Assembly (NCBI RefSeq): GCF_900162665.1 | Contig: NZ_LT727810.1 | Location: 279,067-343,066, forward strand | Source of the DNA: Oceanobacillus sojae | Lineage (GTDB): Bacteria > Bacillota > Bacilli > Bacillales > Amphibacillaceae | Length of the DNA stretch: 64,000 nt | Direction: 5' to 3' | Shown here: one piece after another, positions 55,509-63,791 of the stretch | Layout: each line of letters opens with the position of its first letter | Position numbering within the stretch: the first letter of the stretch is position 1 | Translations under genes and position numbers: made by a program | Notes under the pieces: model-generated | The model's input: only the letters and a program-made list of their open reading frames with translations | The model's database searches: none | Told to the model about the DNA's origin: nothing

Positions 55509-55871
55509 ATGGTTTTTGTAGGTCTCGGGGGTGCGGCTGGTGCGTTATTACGGTACATAATCAGTGAATATATGAATGTGGTAAGAGTAGAAAAAGGAAT
55601 CATTTTTCCTGTCGCTACCTGGATCATTAATATGACAGGCTCCTTTCTGTTAGGTGTTTTATACGGGCTTGATTTACCTTCACAGCTTTGGCTTCTTCTA
55701 GGAGTGGGCTTTTGTGGCGGGTATACAACATTTTCGACTTTTGGGAAGGAAGTTATTGATTTGCTGATGGATAAGCAGTGGCGGGCGGCTTTCCTGTATA
55801 TTCTGATGTCTGCTTTGTTAAGTATTATAGCGGCTTGGGTTGGGATAGCTACGGTGCACTTGTTTATCTAG
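55509..55871 (+). CDS. crcB: Fluoride channel protein, second subunit
   Basis: This 120-residue CrcB/Fluc protein has GGAAGALLRYIIS at the N-terminus, NMTGSFLLG in helix 2 and GVGFCGGYTTFSTFGKE in helix 3. Four membrane helices. It pairs with the upstream crcB; tandem copies in Bacillaceae usually have opposite orientations and form a heterodimer. SD AAAGGAGGG is strong. The stop codon lies in a perfect 32-bp palindrome. Confidence 0.93.
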   Translation: MVFVGLGGAAGALLRYIISEYMNVVRVEKGIIFPVATWIINMTGSFLLGVLYGLDLPSQLWLLLGVGFCGGYTTFSTFGKEVIDLLMDKQWRAAFLYILMSALLSIIAAWVGIATVHLFI

Positions 55872-55900
55872 CTGATTACTTCGTACGAAGTAATCAGCTA
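55869..55900. repeat. Perfect 32-bp palindrome after crcB2
   Basis: The half site TAGCTGATTACTTCGT is followed at once by its exact complement. It includes the crcB2 stop codon. It has no T-run after it, so it is a weak terminator at best, and may be an mRNA 3' end protector or a DNA operator. Confidence 0.75.
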
Positions 55901-55919
55901 AACCAATTATTTGTATATT

Positions 55920-55933
55920 TGAAAGCGCTATCA
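55920..55933. promoter_or_regulatory. Perfect cre (CcpA) site before SDR gene
   Basis: TGAAAGCGCTATCA matches TGWAANCGNTNWCA at all positions, 42 bases before the SDR start. Catabolite repression of that gene is likely. Confidence 0.72.
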
Positions 55934-55974
55934 TAAAATAGGAGATGAAAAGTATAAAAAAGGGAGAGATGTCT

Positions 55975-56739
55975 ATGCAGGATAAGGTTGTGCTGATAAC
56001 CGGCGGGGCAGGAGGAATTGGTCAAGCAACGGCAAAATTATTTTTGGAGCAGGGTGCTAAAGTTGTATTAGTTGATATTAACAAATCATCCTTAGAAAAA
56101 GCAAAGCAATCCCTCACGTCAAATCCGGAAAATGTTGCTATTATCCAAGCGGATGTGACAAATGAATCCGACGTAAAAAATTATGTTCAGGAAACGGTTA
56201 GTCATTTTGGAAGAATTGATGTTTTCTTTAATAATGCAGGAATAAACGGTCCTGTTGCGGAAATTACAGATTTAGAGAAGGAAGCTTTCGAACAGATCAT
56301 GTCTATTAATGTAACCGGCGTATTTTTAGGACTGAAGCATGTTCTTGTGCAAATGAAAAAACAGGGGCATGGACGTATTATTAATACAGCATCAAATGCT
56401 GCATATATCGGTTCAGCGGGAATGGTCGGGTATATAGCCTCCAAACATGCTGTTGCGGGTATAACAAAGACCGCAGCATTAGAAGCGGCACCAGCAGGAA
56501 TTCGTGTAAACGCGGTAGCTCCTGCAGCAATTGATACACAGATGCTGGCAGATATTCAAAATAATTTAACACCTGGAGAGCCGGAAAAATCAGGAGAAGC
56601 GATTAAGCAGGGGATTCCAGTCGGACGGTTTGGTGCACCGGAGGAAGTTGCGCAAATTGTTCGTTTCCTTGCATCTGATGAAGCCTCCTTTGTACATGGA
56701 GCATTATATAATGTGGATGGAGGAATGCAGGCAGATTAG
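55975..56739 (+). CDS. Short-chain dehydrogenase/reductase
   Basis: This 254-residue classical SDR has the cofactor motif TGGAGGIG near the N-terminus, Asp (VDIN) suggesting NAD(H) preference, NNAG near 85, catalytic Ser and the YxxxK motif in YIASKHAV near 155-160, and a C-terminal GALYNVDGG. It oxidises an alcohol or reduces a ketone; the substrate cannot be named. ATG 55975 is chosen with AGGGAGAG at 6-8 bases; ATG 55945 and 55969 are alternatives. A perfect cre site lies upstream, suggesting a catabolic role. Confidence 0.88.
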   Translation: MQDKVVLITGGAGGIGQATAKLFLEQGAKVVLVDINKSSLEKAKQSLTSNPENVAIIQADVTNESDVKNYVQETVSHFGRIDVFFNNAGINGPVAEITDLEKEAFEQIMSINVTGVFLGLKHVLVQMKKQGHGRIINTASNAAYIGSAGMVGYIASKHAVAGITKTAALEAAPAGIRVNAVAPAAIDTQMLADIQNNLTPGEPEKSGEAIKQGIPVGRFGAPEEVAQIVRFLASDEASFVHGALYNVDGGMQAD

Positions 56740-56750
56740 AGTAACCGCAA

Positions 56751-56796
56751 AAAAATAGCAGTCATCTCTAGAAAATATAGAGATGGCTGCTATTTT
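56751..56796. terminator. Bidirectional terminator between SDR gene and tcyP
   Basis: AAATAGCAGTCATCTCTA pairs with TAGAGATGGCTGCTATTT, with one GU pair, between convergent genes. Confidence 0.88.
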
Positions 56797-56807
56797 AATC
56801 GGGAAAT

Positions 56808-58202
56808 TTAAATGCCAGTATTTTCAACAACCGCATTTTTATCGTTAAATTTCGTTTCATCCAGGTTGCCGAGTACTTTAGAAGTTACAGTACCTGAAAC
56901 CATGCTGCCATTAACATTGACAGCGGTGCGGCCCATATCAATGAGCGGCTCAACAGTAATCAGCAAGCCGGCTAAAGCAATTGGCAGTCCCATGGAGGAC
57001 AGAACGATAATCGCTGCGAATGTTGCTCCGCCGCCGACACCTGCAACACCAAATGAACTGATAGCTGTAATTAATACAAGCTGTACAATAAAGTCAAGAG
57101 ACATTGGATCAATACCGACAGTTGGTGCAATCATAACAGCAAGCATTGCAGGATAAATACCTGCGCAGGCATTTTGCCCCATCGTCGCTCCAAATGATGC
57201 TGACATATTGGCAGCTCCATCATCTACACCAAGCGTCTCTTTCTGTGCAGTAATATTCAACGGGATCGCGCCGGCACTGGAACGGGAAGTAAAGGCAAAT
57301 CCCAGTACTGGAAAGGTTTTTTTCATGAAAGTCACGGGATTTAATCTGAACCCGCTGATAATTAACATGTGAATAAGAACCATCACAATCATCGCTGCGT
57401 AGGATGCAATTACAAATTTACCGAGCTGTACAATCCCGGCAAAATTGGTTGTAGCGACCATATTCGTCATCAGTGCTAATACACCAAACGGAGTTAAACG
57501 TAAAATGAGTGTTACAAGCCGCATCACGATTGCAAATACGGCATTAACCATTTTTGTAAACCGTTCAGCCTGCTCCGGCTGTTTCCTGCTCACTCCAAGG
57601 GTGGCTATCCCGACAAGAACAGAGAAAATAACTACGGCAATAACAGATGTAGAACGTTCTCCGGTCATATCTAAGAAGATATTATTTGGAATAAAATTAA
57701 CAATCCGTTGTGGTGTAGTCTGTTCTGACATAGATTCAAAACTTTCTTCCAGTGAGGCTCCTCGTTCTGTTTCTTCATGACCCGCTTCAATTTGTTCTGC
57801 ATTGAGGTCAAAGATGAGAGACGTTGCCACACCAAGTGTTGCTGCGATAAGTGTTGTCGAAATAAGTACACCAATCACCCAGCCTGCCATTTTTCCAAGC
57901 TGCTTTGTTTCGTTCAGGTTAATAATGGCACGAATAATCGAAACCATAACGAGCGGAACAACAATCAGCATTAAGAAACGGATATATCCGCTGCCGACAA
58001 TACTGTACCAGTCAAGGGTTCCTGTAAGAATATCCGAGTCTGCTCCATAAACGACCTGAAAAAGAGCACCCAGCACAATTCCGATTCCCATACCTGTAAA
58101 TACGCGTTTAGCGAAAGAAACATGTTTTTTCTGCATATAGATTAGCAAACCAATTAATGCAAGTAAAACAATAATATTTAATACTATAAACCAATTATCC
58201 AT
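56808..58202 (-). CDS. tcyP: L-cystine uptake symporter, TcyP type
   Basis: This 464-residue protein of the dicarboxylate/amino acid:cation symporter family matches B. subtilis TcyP (YhcL) in length and in the extended soluble segment near residue 140-160 (EQIEAGHEETERGA). Conserved motifs: FTSRSSAGAIPLN (serine-rich re-entrant loop) near 315, NACAGIYPAM near 350, and DMGRTAVNVNGSMV near the end. It takes up cystine and related compounds. Start ATG 58202 follows GAGGATAAC. The 450 bases upstream hold a MITE-like repeat and a terminator. Confidence 0.9.
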   Translation of the reverse strand: MDNWFIVLNIIVLLALIGLLIYMQKKHVSFAKRVFTGMGIGIVLGALFQVVYGADSDILTGTLDWYSIVGSGYIRFLMLIVVPLVMVSIIRAIINLNETKQLGKMAGWVIGVLISTTLIAATLGVATSLIFDLNAEQIEAGHEETERGASLEESFESMSEQTTPQRIVNFIPNNIFLDMTGERSTSVIAVVIFSVLVGIATLGVSRKQPEQAERFTKMVNAVFAIVMRLVTLILRLTPFGVLALMTNMVATTNFAGIVQLGKFVIASYAAMIVMVLIHMLIISGFRLNPVTFMKKTFPVLGFAFTSRSSAGAIPLNITAQKETLGVDDGAANMSASFGATMGQNACAGIYPAMLAVMIAPTVGIDPMSLDFIVQLVLITAISSFGVAGVGGGATFAAIIVLSSMGLPIALAGLLITVEPLIDMGRTAVNVNGSMVSGTVTSKVLGNLDETKFNDKNAVVENTGI

Positions 58203-58378
58203 TTGGTGTTATCCTCCTCATAAAATGTTCCTTATAAATCCAATGAAAATAATACGGATTAAACTATACAATGATTCTGCTGTGATTTCAAGGTTGTTGC
58301 TTGAACTATTTTACTTAGTTTTTAAATCATATGCAAATAGTGGGATATTGGCTATTTCTTTTCATAAATCATCTTATA

Positions 58379-58534
58379 GTGCGTGTTCAAAAAGTACGAT
58401 AAATAGGACCAAGAAGTTCAAGGCGACGAATATTTTCTGAACGGAGCGTATGCTTAACAATACGTGAGTATCGGAAAATATTCGTCAACGCAGAAATTCG
58501 CCGTGTCATTTTTATTGGACTTTTTGAACATCCT
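58379..58534 (+). repeat. MITE-like repeat, 156-bp copy
   Basis: It runs from GTGCGTGTTCAAAAAGT to ACTTTTTGAACATCCT with CTTATA on both sides (58373-58378 and 58535-58540), a perfect 6-bp target duplication. It shares with the copy at 12418-12625 the blocks next to the ends but has a different, shorter centre: a hairpin with arms GACGAATATTTTCTGA and TCGGAAAATATTCGTC. Confidence 0.82.
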
Positions 58535-58586
58535 CTTATATATTTAATATGTACTATTTTTGAAATAACATTTAAATGAAGACAAA

Positions 58587-58651
58587 AAAGAAGCGCTGTG
58601 AAATAGGTTTTCCTTTTCGAAAGGATTAAACAACTTTCACAGCGCTTCTTT
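58587..58651. terminator. Terminator after the racemase gene
   Basis: AAAGAAGCGCTGTGAAA pairs perfectly with TTTCACAGCGCTTCTTT, with an inner CCTTTTCGAAAGG stem. Confidence 0.85.
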
Positions 58652-58660
58652 GATCCGTTT

Positions 58661-59770
58661 TTATTGCTTAAAGTTTTTTTTCTCAACGGTATATTTTGCT
58701 AATTTATCACGGTTAACTTCATACCCTATTCCTGGGGAAGCAGGAACCTGTACGATGCCATCTTTGACGTATACTTCCGGATCGATAATATCCTCCTCCC
58801 AATAGCGTGAAGAAGCGGCAGTATCTCCCGGCAGTGTAAATGTAGAAAGGGAAGTAATCGCAATATTATGCGCACGTCCTACGCCGGATTCAAGCATACC
58901 TCCACACCACATTGGAATATTCGCTTCTTTACATAGCTCATGAATTCGTTTCATTGTAGTAATCCCGCCGACACGTCCGACCTTCATATTAATAATCTTC
59001 CCGCTGCCGAGTTGAATTGCCTGCCGTGCATCGTCATAGGAATGGATGCTTTCATCCAGGCAAATTGGCGTTTTAATATGCTTTTGCAGCTCGGCATGAT
59101 CAATTAAATCCCCGGCTGTTAAAGGCTGTTCAATCATCATAAGGTTAAATGGATCCAGTTTTTTCAGCGTATCGATATCATCGAGTGTATAAGCAGAGTT
59201 AGCATCGACCATCAGCGGAATATCAGGAAATTGCTTGCGGATTTGCTCAACAACCCCGACATCTTTTCCAGGTTTAATTTTCACTTTAATCCGTTTATAG
59301 CCTTCTTCTGTTTTCGCTTTAATATTGTTGAGAAGCTTTTCGATATCATCTTCAATTCCAAGACTGACACCGACCTCGATTTCCGTTCTGCATCCGCCGA
59401 TTGCCTGCGCGAGGGAAATGCCCTGCTGCTTTGCATAAATATCCCAGGCCGCTGCATCAATAGCTGCTTTTGCCAAGTTATTGCGCTTGAAGGGTTCGAA
59501 TAAATCAGTAAGCTCATCCGGATGGCTAAATTCACGTCCCAATGTGAGCGGAATTAAGTATTCCTCCAGCATCACCCAGGCAGCTTTTGTAAATTCTTCA
59601 ATATAAAGAGGAGATTCGGATGTGACACATTCTCCCCAGCCAATTGTGCCATCTTCATCTTTTGCTTCCAAAATAATAAATTCCCGATCCTGTTCGGTTC
59701 CAAAGCTTGTTGTAAATGGATTTTTCATTCGCATATTCATACGGTGCATTGTAATTTCTGTAATTTTCAT
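58661..59770 (-). CDS. Enolase-superfamily enzyme, OSBS/N-acylamino acid racemase type
   Basis: This 369-residue enzyme is a member of the muconate-lactonising subgroup. Catalytic lysines: KVKIKPG near residue 163 (KxK) and NMKVGRVGG near 263. Metal ligands: MVDAN (Asp), MIEQP (Glu) and CLDES (Asp). This set fits the o-succinylbenzoate synthase/N-succinylamino acid racemase family. No menaquinone genes are near, so racemase activity is more likely. It is divergent from an RpiR-type regulator across 170 bases with an inverted repeat, so it is probably regulated by it. Confidence 0.85.
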   Translation of the reverse strand: MKITEITMHRMNMRMKNPFTTSFGTEQDREFIILEAKDEDGTIGWGECVTSESPLYIEEFTKAAWVMLEEYLIPLTLGREFSHPDELTDLFEPFKRNNLAKAAIDAAAWDIYAKQQGISLAQAIGGCRTEIEVGVSLGIEDDIEKLLNNIKAKTEEGYKRIKVKIKPGKDVGVVEQIRKQFPDIPLMVDANSAYTLDDIDTLKKLDPFNLMMIEQPLTAGDLIDHAELQKHIKTPICLDESIHSYDDARQAIQLGSGKIINMKVGRVGGITTMKRIHELCKEANIPMWCGGMLESGVGRAHNIAITSLSTFTLPGDTAASSRYWEEDIIDPEVYVKDGIVQVPASPGIGYEVNRDKLAKYTVEKKNFKQ

Positions 59771-59882
59771 GAGAAGAACTCCTTTTGTAGTAACTGCTAA
59801 TAAATTACCTCTTAAATAGTGTTGTACTAACTGATTTTTATTTCATCATCGTGTATATTCATACGTTGCATTCTATTATAAT

Positions 59883-59926
59883 GAAGTCTATACTTTAAAG
59901 CAATATTAAATAATTGTATAAACTTC
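59883..59926. promoter_or_regulatory. Inverted repeat, candidate operator of the RpiR regulator
   Basis: GAAGTCTATAC (59883-59893) and GTATAAACTTC (59916-59926) are complementary except at one base and lie in the divergent promoter gap. A further half site AAGTTTATAC follows the regulator gene near 60750. Confidence 0.5.
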
Positions 59927-59940
59927 AAAAGAGGGATGGA

Positions 59941-60744
59941 ATGGAAACGACATATCAAGAGCGCATCAAAGCACATTGGCCAAATTTAACAAAAGGGCTG
60001 CAAAAGGCTGCCGATTACTTATTAAATGAGCCGATTGCCTATGCGACGCATCCGGCAAAAAAGGTAGGAGAAATGATTGGAGTCAGTGAAACGATGGTGC
60101 TCCGGCTTTGTAACGCCATTGGCTACAAAGGCTATGCTGAATTACAGAAGGAAGTAAGAAATGAGCTTTTACATCTATCACAAGCCACAGAAGAAGCGAC
60201 GGAAAGTACTTTTCATGATTCTGTGGAGGCAGACATAGAGAATCTCCGTTGGCTGCATAAACAGATAGATGCGGGGCAATTAGAAAAAGTGACCAATACG
60301 ATTTTACAAAGTGAGCGGATTGTCATCGCTGGATATTATCATTCCTACAGCTATGCACATTGGCTGTATTTTAACTTAAATTACATTATTGGAAACGTCA
60401 GTCTGTTTCGCCCGGAAAGCGATGCAGGAGTATTGGATTTTTTACCTGAAAATTCATCGTTAATTGTTTTTTCTTTCTATAGGTATGCTGTAGACACGAT
60501 CCAATTAGCAAAGGACGCGCACCAAAAAGGAATTAAAGTGATTGTCATTACAGATTCCTTAGCTGCACCGACAGTACCGTTCGCAGATATAACACTCCCT
60601 GTGCACACCGCGCATTCTGGAGACTCTCTTTTACAGAAAGGGCCGGTTAGTCTGTCTCTTATCAATGCGATAATAGATAAAATAATTCGGAGTATAGCCG
60701 ATAAAGGGAAAAAGACACCGACATTTAATTATTTTATTAAATGA
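59941..60744 (+). CDS. MurR/RpiR family transcriptional regulator
   Basis: This 267-residue regulator has an N-terminal helix-turn-helix of the RpiR type (residues about 1-75; VGEMIGVSETMVLRLCNAIGYKGYAEL) and a C-terminal SIS domain (about 115-250) for a phosphosugar or amino-sugar ligand, with IVIAGYYHSYSYA and VIVITDSLAAP. ATG 59941 with AGAGGGATGGA is preferred over TTG 59914. It is divergent from the racemase gene. Ligand unknown; a link to cell-wall amino sugars or dipeptides is possible. Confidence 0.88.
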   Translation: METTYQERIKAHWPNLTKGLQKAADYLLNEPIAYATHPAKKVGEMIGVSETMVLRLCNAIGYKGYAELQKEVRNELLHLSQATEEATESTFHDSVEADIENLRWLHKQIDAGQLEKVTNTILQSERIVIAGYYHSYSYAHWLYFNLNYIIGNVSLFRPESDAGVLDFLPENSSLIVFSFYRYAVDTIQLAKDAHQKGIKVIVITDSLAAPTVPFADITLPVHTAHSGDSLLQKGPVSLSLINAIIDKIIRSIADKGKKTPTFNYFIK

Positions 60745-61150
60745 ATTATAAGTTTATACAACCTAATAACGAAAAGCCTGGTTTTTAATTTGCAGTTCGA
60801 ACTTTAGCATTTTGAGAAGACATTTATAAAGATATATTAATGGTTTGAAGAGAAATTTAAATCTGGACTGTTAAGAATCTGTTTGGATTAAATTAGATTA
60901 TATAATTCATCTTAAAAGTCTTTTAACCCTCTCCTTCATTATAACTGCAATAATGAATAAGAGTTTTTTATAAATTTACTATTCCTTTAAACTTGGATTA
61001 TTCATAGAAAATTAATCATTGACTTTTTTTTAGAATAATGAAAAAATATATAAAATAATTCGAAAATATTTATTAAATGAATTACTTTTAATTAAAATCT
61101 AAACGTTTAGATTTTAATTATATATTATTGAAAAGGGAGGGGGAAATTTT
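60745..61150. other. AT-rich promoter region of the MFS-CoA-transferase operon
   Basis: About 400 bases, no gene seen. It holds a half site of the RpiR repeat near 60750 and the palindrome at 61089-61120. Base composition is more AT-rich than the region before it. Confidence 0.5.
61089..61120. promoter_or_regulatory. LacI-type operator, 32-bp perfect palindrome (site 1)
   Basis: Centre ATCTAAACGTTTAGAT, with the symmetry extending to TAATTAAA and TTTAATTA. It lies 31 bases before the MFS gene. The central CG and length are typical of LacI-family operators. The same core recurs at 62437 and 62515. Confidence 0.8.
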
Positions 61151-62332
61151 TTGCTGAACAGATTAATATGGATTGCTTGTTACACATACTTTTTAATTGG
61201 CTTCACACATATTATTTTAGGTTCAATTTTGGTTGAAATCCTGAATTATTATGAGAAGAGTTATGTTGATGGAGGAATATTGATATCTTTTCAGTCGATA
61301 GGCTTTTTAGCAGGAGTATTGTTATCAACGTATCTAACTAGAAAAATTAGCCGAAGAACGACTATTATTGTAGCATCCATCTCTATAGCATTATCCCAAT
61401 TTGTATTTTTTATGATGTTACCATGGTCAATATGGCTTATTGTTGCTTTATTTGCTGGATTTGGATTTGGGGTTATTGAGCCGTTAGTGGGCTCACTTAT
61501 TATTGATGTTGCGAAAGAAAAAAGAGCGATTGCTTTTAGTAAATTAGAAGTCTTTTTTGGTTTAGGTTCATTAATTATGCCTATAGTTACAGGGTGGCTG
61601 GCTGTTACAGATTTATGGAGATATGCTTTTTTAGCATTAGGTTTATACGCTGTAGCCATTAGTTTAATATGGATGAAAACATATTTTGGGGAGCTTAATA
61701 ATTGGTTAGGAAAACCAAAAGAAACTATTGATAATGAACAGAAATTAGATATAGATAGGAAACGTAGTAATATGATACTTTGGAGCTTTATTCTATTTTT
61801 TGGATTGTATGTTGGGTTGGAAATTACTGTTATGAATTTTTTACCGTCTATATTAGTCAATCAATTAAATACAGGAATTTTAGAAGCTACTCTTTCAGTT
61901 ACTATTTTTTGGGGGGCTATGGTATTTGGACGAGTTTTATCCGGCTATTTAGCTGAAAGAATTAGTTATGCAAAATATTTGATTTTATCATGTTCAGGTT
62001 CAGTGGTTTTTATTATATTATTGGGATTCGCAGGAAATATATGGATAAGTTATATAGTAATTGCATGTATTGGTTTAATGATGAGTGGTATATTCGGAAT
62101 TGGTATTGTCTACGTAGATCATATATTGCAAGGCGATACCCAGAGGAATACAAGTATAGTTATTGCTTCGGGTGGAATTGGTGGTATTATTTTACCTTTT
62201 ATTACTGGAGGGATGATTGATCATTTCCGTGTTGCATCTGTTTCTATAGCATTAGGTATACTTGCGCTTATTATGACAGCAATTATTATAAATATAAACA
62301 AAAGAAGCATTTATAACGTGAATACTGAATAA
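61151..62332 (+). CDS. MFS transporter
   Basis: This 393-residue protein has twelve predicted membrane helices and the MFS loop motif TRKISRR between helices 2 and 3. It is closest in feel to small YfkF-like or fucose-permease-like MFS carriers, but the substrate is unknown. TTG start at 61151 with GGGAGGGGG at 7 bases; no earlier start has an SD. It is the first gene after a LacI-type operator and precedes a CoA-transferase gene with its own promoter and operators. Codon use is AT-rich compared with genes before 60700. Confidence 0.85.
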   Translation: MLNRLIWIACYTYFLIGFTHIILGSILVEILNYYEKSYVDGGILISFQSIGFLAGVLLSTYLTRKISRRTTIIVASISIALSQFVFFMMLPWSIWLIVALFAGFGFGVIEPLVGSLIIDVAKEKRAIAFSKLEVFFGLGSLIMPIVTGWLAVTDLWRYAFLALGLYAVAISLIWMKTYFGELNNWLGKPKETIDNEQKLDIDRKRSNMILWSFILFFGLYVGLEITVMNFLPSILVNQLNTGILEATLSVTIFWGAMVFGRVLSGYLAERISYAKYLILSCSGSVVFIILLGFAGNIWISYIVIACIGLMMSGIFGIGIVYVDHILQGDTQRNTSIVIASGGIGGIILPFITGGMIDHFRVASVSIALGILALIMTAIIININKRSIYNVNTE

Positions 62333-62394
62333 GTATTTTACCTAAGTAAGTAGTGGAAAATTCAGATAGTTCTTTTTTTTTATAAAAAAATATG

Positions 62395-62452
62395 TTGACA
62401 TTCTTTTAAAGATTAAGTTATTATTTATACTATCAAATCTAAACGTTTAGAT
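62395..62452 (+). promoter_or_regulatory. Promoter with LacI-type operator (site 2)
   Basis: TTGACA (62395-62400), 17 bases, TTATTA (62418-62423) forms a likely sigma-A promoter. The palindrome ATCTAAACGTTTAGAT (62437-62452) sits at or just after the start point, a position suited to repression. Confidence 0.7.
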
Positions 62453-62514
62453 ATTCTATTTTTTTAGGTTATAAAAAAGGATTTATTACTTAAATTTAAG
62501 TTTTTTTATGTAAT

Positions 62515-62536
62515 TAAATCTAAACGTTTAGATTTA
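62515..62536. promoter_or_regulatory. LacI-type operator (site 3)
   Basis: AAATCTAAACGTTTAGATTT, with one more matching base on each side, lies 23 bases before the CoA-transferase start. Sites 2 and 3 are 78-80 bases apart centre to centre, compatible with looping. Confidence 0.75.
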
Positions 62537-62558
62537 CGATTTAAAAGGAGGTTTAGAA

Positions 62559-63773
62559 ATGCAAATATTGAAAGGAATCAAAGTTTTAAGTTTTACTCAT
62601 TTTCTTCAAGGTCCTTCAGCAGTTCAAATGTTATCAGATATTGGGGCAGATGTAATAAAAATTGAACAGACAAAGGGAGCTTATGAAAGGTTCTGGTCAG
62701 GATTTAATGCATATCAAAACAATGTAAGCGTTTTTTTCTTGTTGGCAAATCGTAATCAAAAAAGCTTGGCCATTGATTTACGAAATAATGAAGCGAAAGA
62801 AGTTATTATTGACCTTGTCAAAGAAGTTGATGTGATTGTAGAGAATTTTAGACCAGGAGCTATGAAAAGACTGGGATTGGATTATGAATCATTAAAGGAA
62901 ATAAATCCAAAACTAATATATTGTTCATGCACAGGTTATGGAAGCGGTGGACCATATGAATCTAAACCAGGTCAAGATTTACTTTTGCAATCTTTAAGCG
63001 GTTTAATGACACTATCAGGTAAAGATAGTGCTCCACCAACTCCTGTTGGTACAGCTGTAGTTGATCAACATGGAGCAGTGCTTGCTGCATTTGGAATAGT
63101 AGCCGCATTATTCAATCGTGAAAAAACAGGAGAAGGTTGTAAAGTAGAGGGGAGTCTTTTAAATTCAGCTTTAGATTTACAGATTGAACCACTCACTTAT
63201 TTTTTAAATAAAGGAAAACTCTGGAGTAGAAGTGAAACTGGATTAGCCAGCAGATTTCATCAAGCGCCATATGGGACTTATAAAACAAAAGACAGGTATA
63301 TCACACTCTCTAACACACCAGTTGAAAAGTTAGCTGAGATCTTAAACTCTAAGGAATTAGCGCAATATGAGTCAAGTGATCAAATGAGTGATAAACGGTT
63401 TGAAATTGACCGTATATTTAGCGAAATTATAAAAACAAAGAATTATGATGACTGGGTAAAATTATTTGAAGAGCATAATATATGGTTTGCTCCTGTTAAC
63501 AGCTACGAAGATGTTGTAAAAGATTCTCAAGTTCAATGGAGCGGAATGCTGACAACATATAACCATCCGCAAGCCGGAGAAATTAAGCTGCTTAATCACC
63601 CGATTAAATATAACGATAAAACTGTAGAACAAAGAATGCATCAGCCTGCAATTGGAGAACACTCTGTAGAAATTTTAAAAACGCAAGGTTACAGTGAAAG
63701 AAAAATTAAGGAATTTATAGATAAGGGTATTATTGCAAATGATGGGTGGGAACGTTCGTCACCCCAACCATAA
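62559..63773 (+). CDS. Class III (CaiB/BaiF) CoA-transferase
   Basis: This 404-residue CoA-transferase of the formyl-CoA/carnitine family has the N-terminal GIKVLSFTHFLQGPSAVQML segment, GADVIKIEQ, the nucleophile Asp in VVDQHGAVLAAFG near residue 170, and FRPGAMKRLGLDYE near 95. It moves CoA between carboxylic acids. Gene order with an MFS carrier and a sugar-type ABC ATPase suggests uptake and activation of an organic acid. ATG follows AAAAGGAGG. The substrate is not predictable from sequence. Confidence 0.88.
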   Translation: MQILKGIKVLSFTHFLQGPSAVQMLSDIGADVIKIEQTKGAYERFWSGFNAYQNNVSVFFLLANRNQKSLAIDLRNNEAKEVIIDLVKEVDVIVENFRPGAMKRLGLDYESLKEINPKLIYCSCTGYGSGGPYESKPGQDLLLQSLSGLMTLSGKDSAPPTPVGTAVVDQHGAVLAAFGIVAALFNREKTGEGCKVEGSLLNSALDLQIEPLTYFLNKGKLWSRSETGLASRFHQAPYGTYKTKDRYITLSNTPVEKLAEILNSKELAQYESSDQMSDKRFEIDRIFSEIIKTKNYDDWVKLFEEHNIWFAPVNSYEDVVKDSQVQWSGMLTTYNHPQAGEIKLLNHPIKYNDKTVEQRMHQPAIGEHSVEILKTQGYSERKIKEFIDKGIIANDGWERSSPQP

Positions 63774-63791
63774 TAAAAAGGGGCAAAGAAA

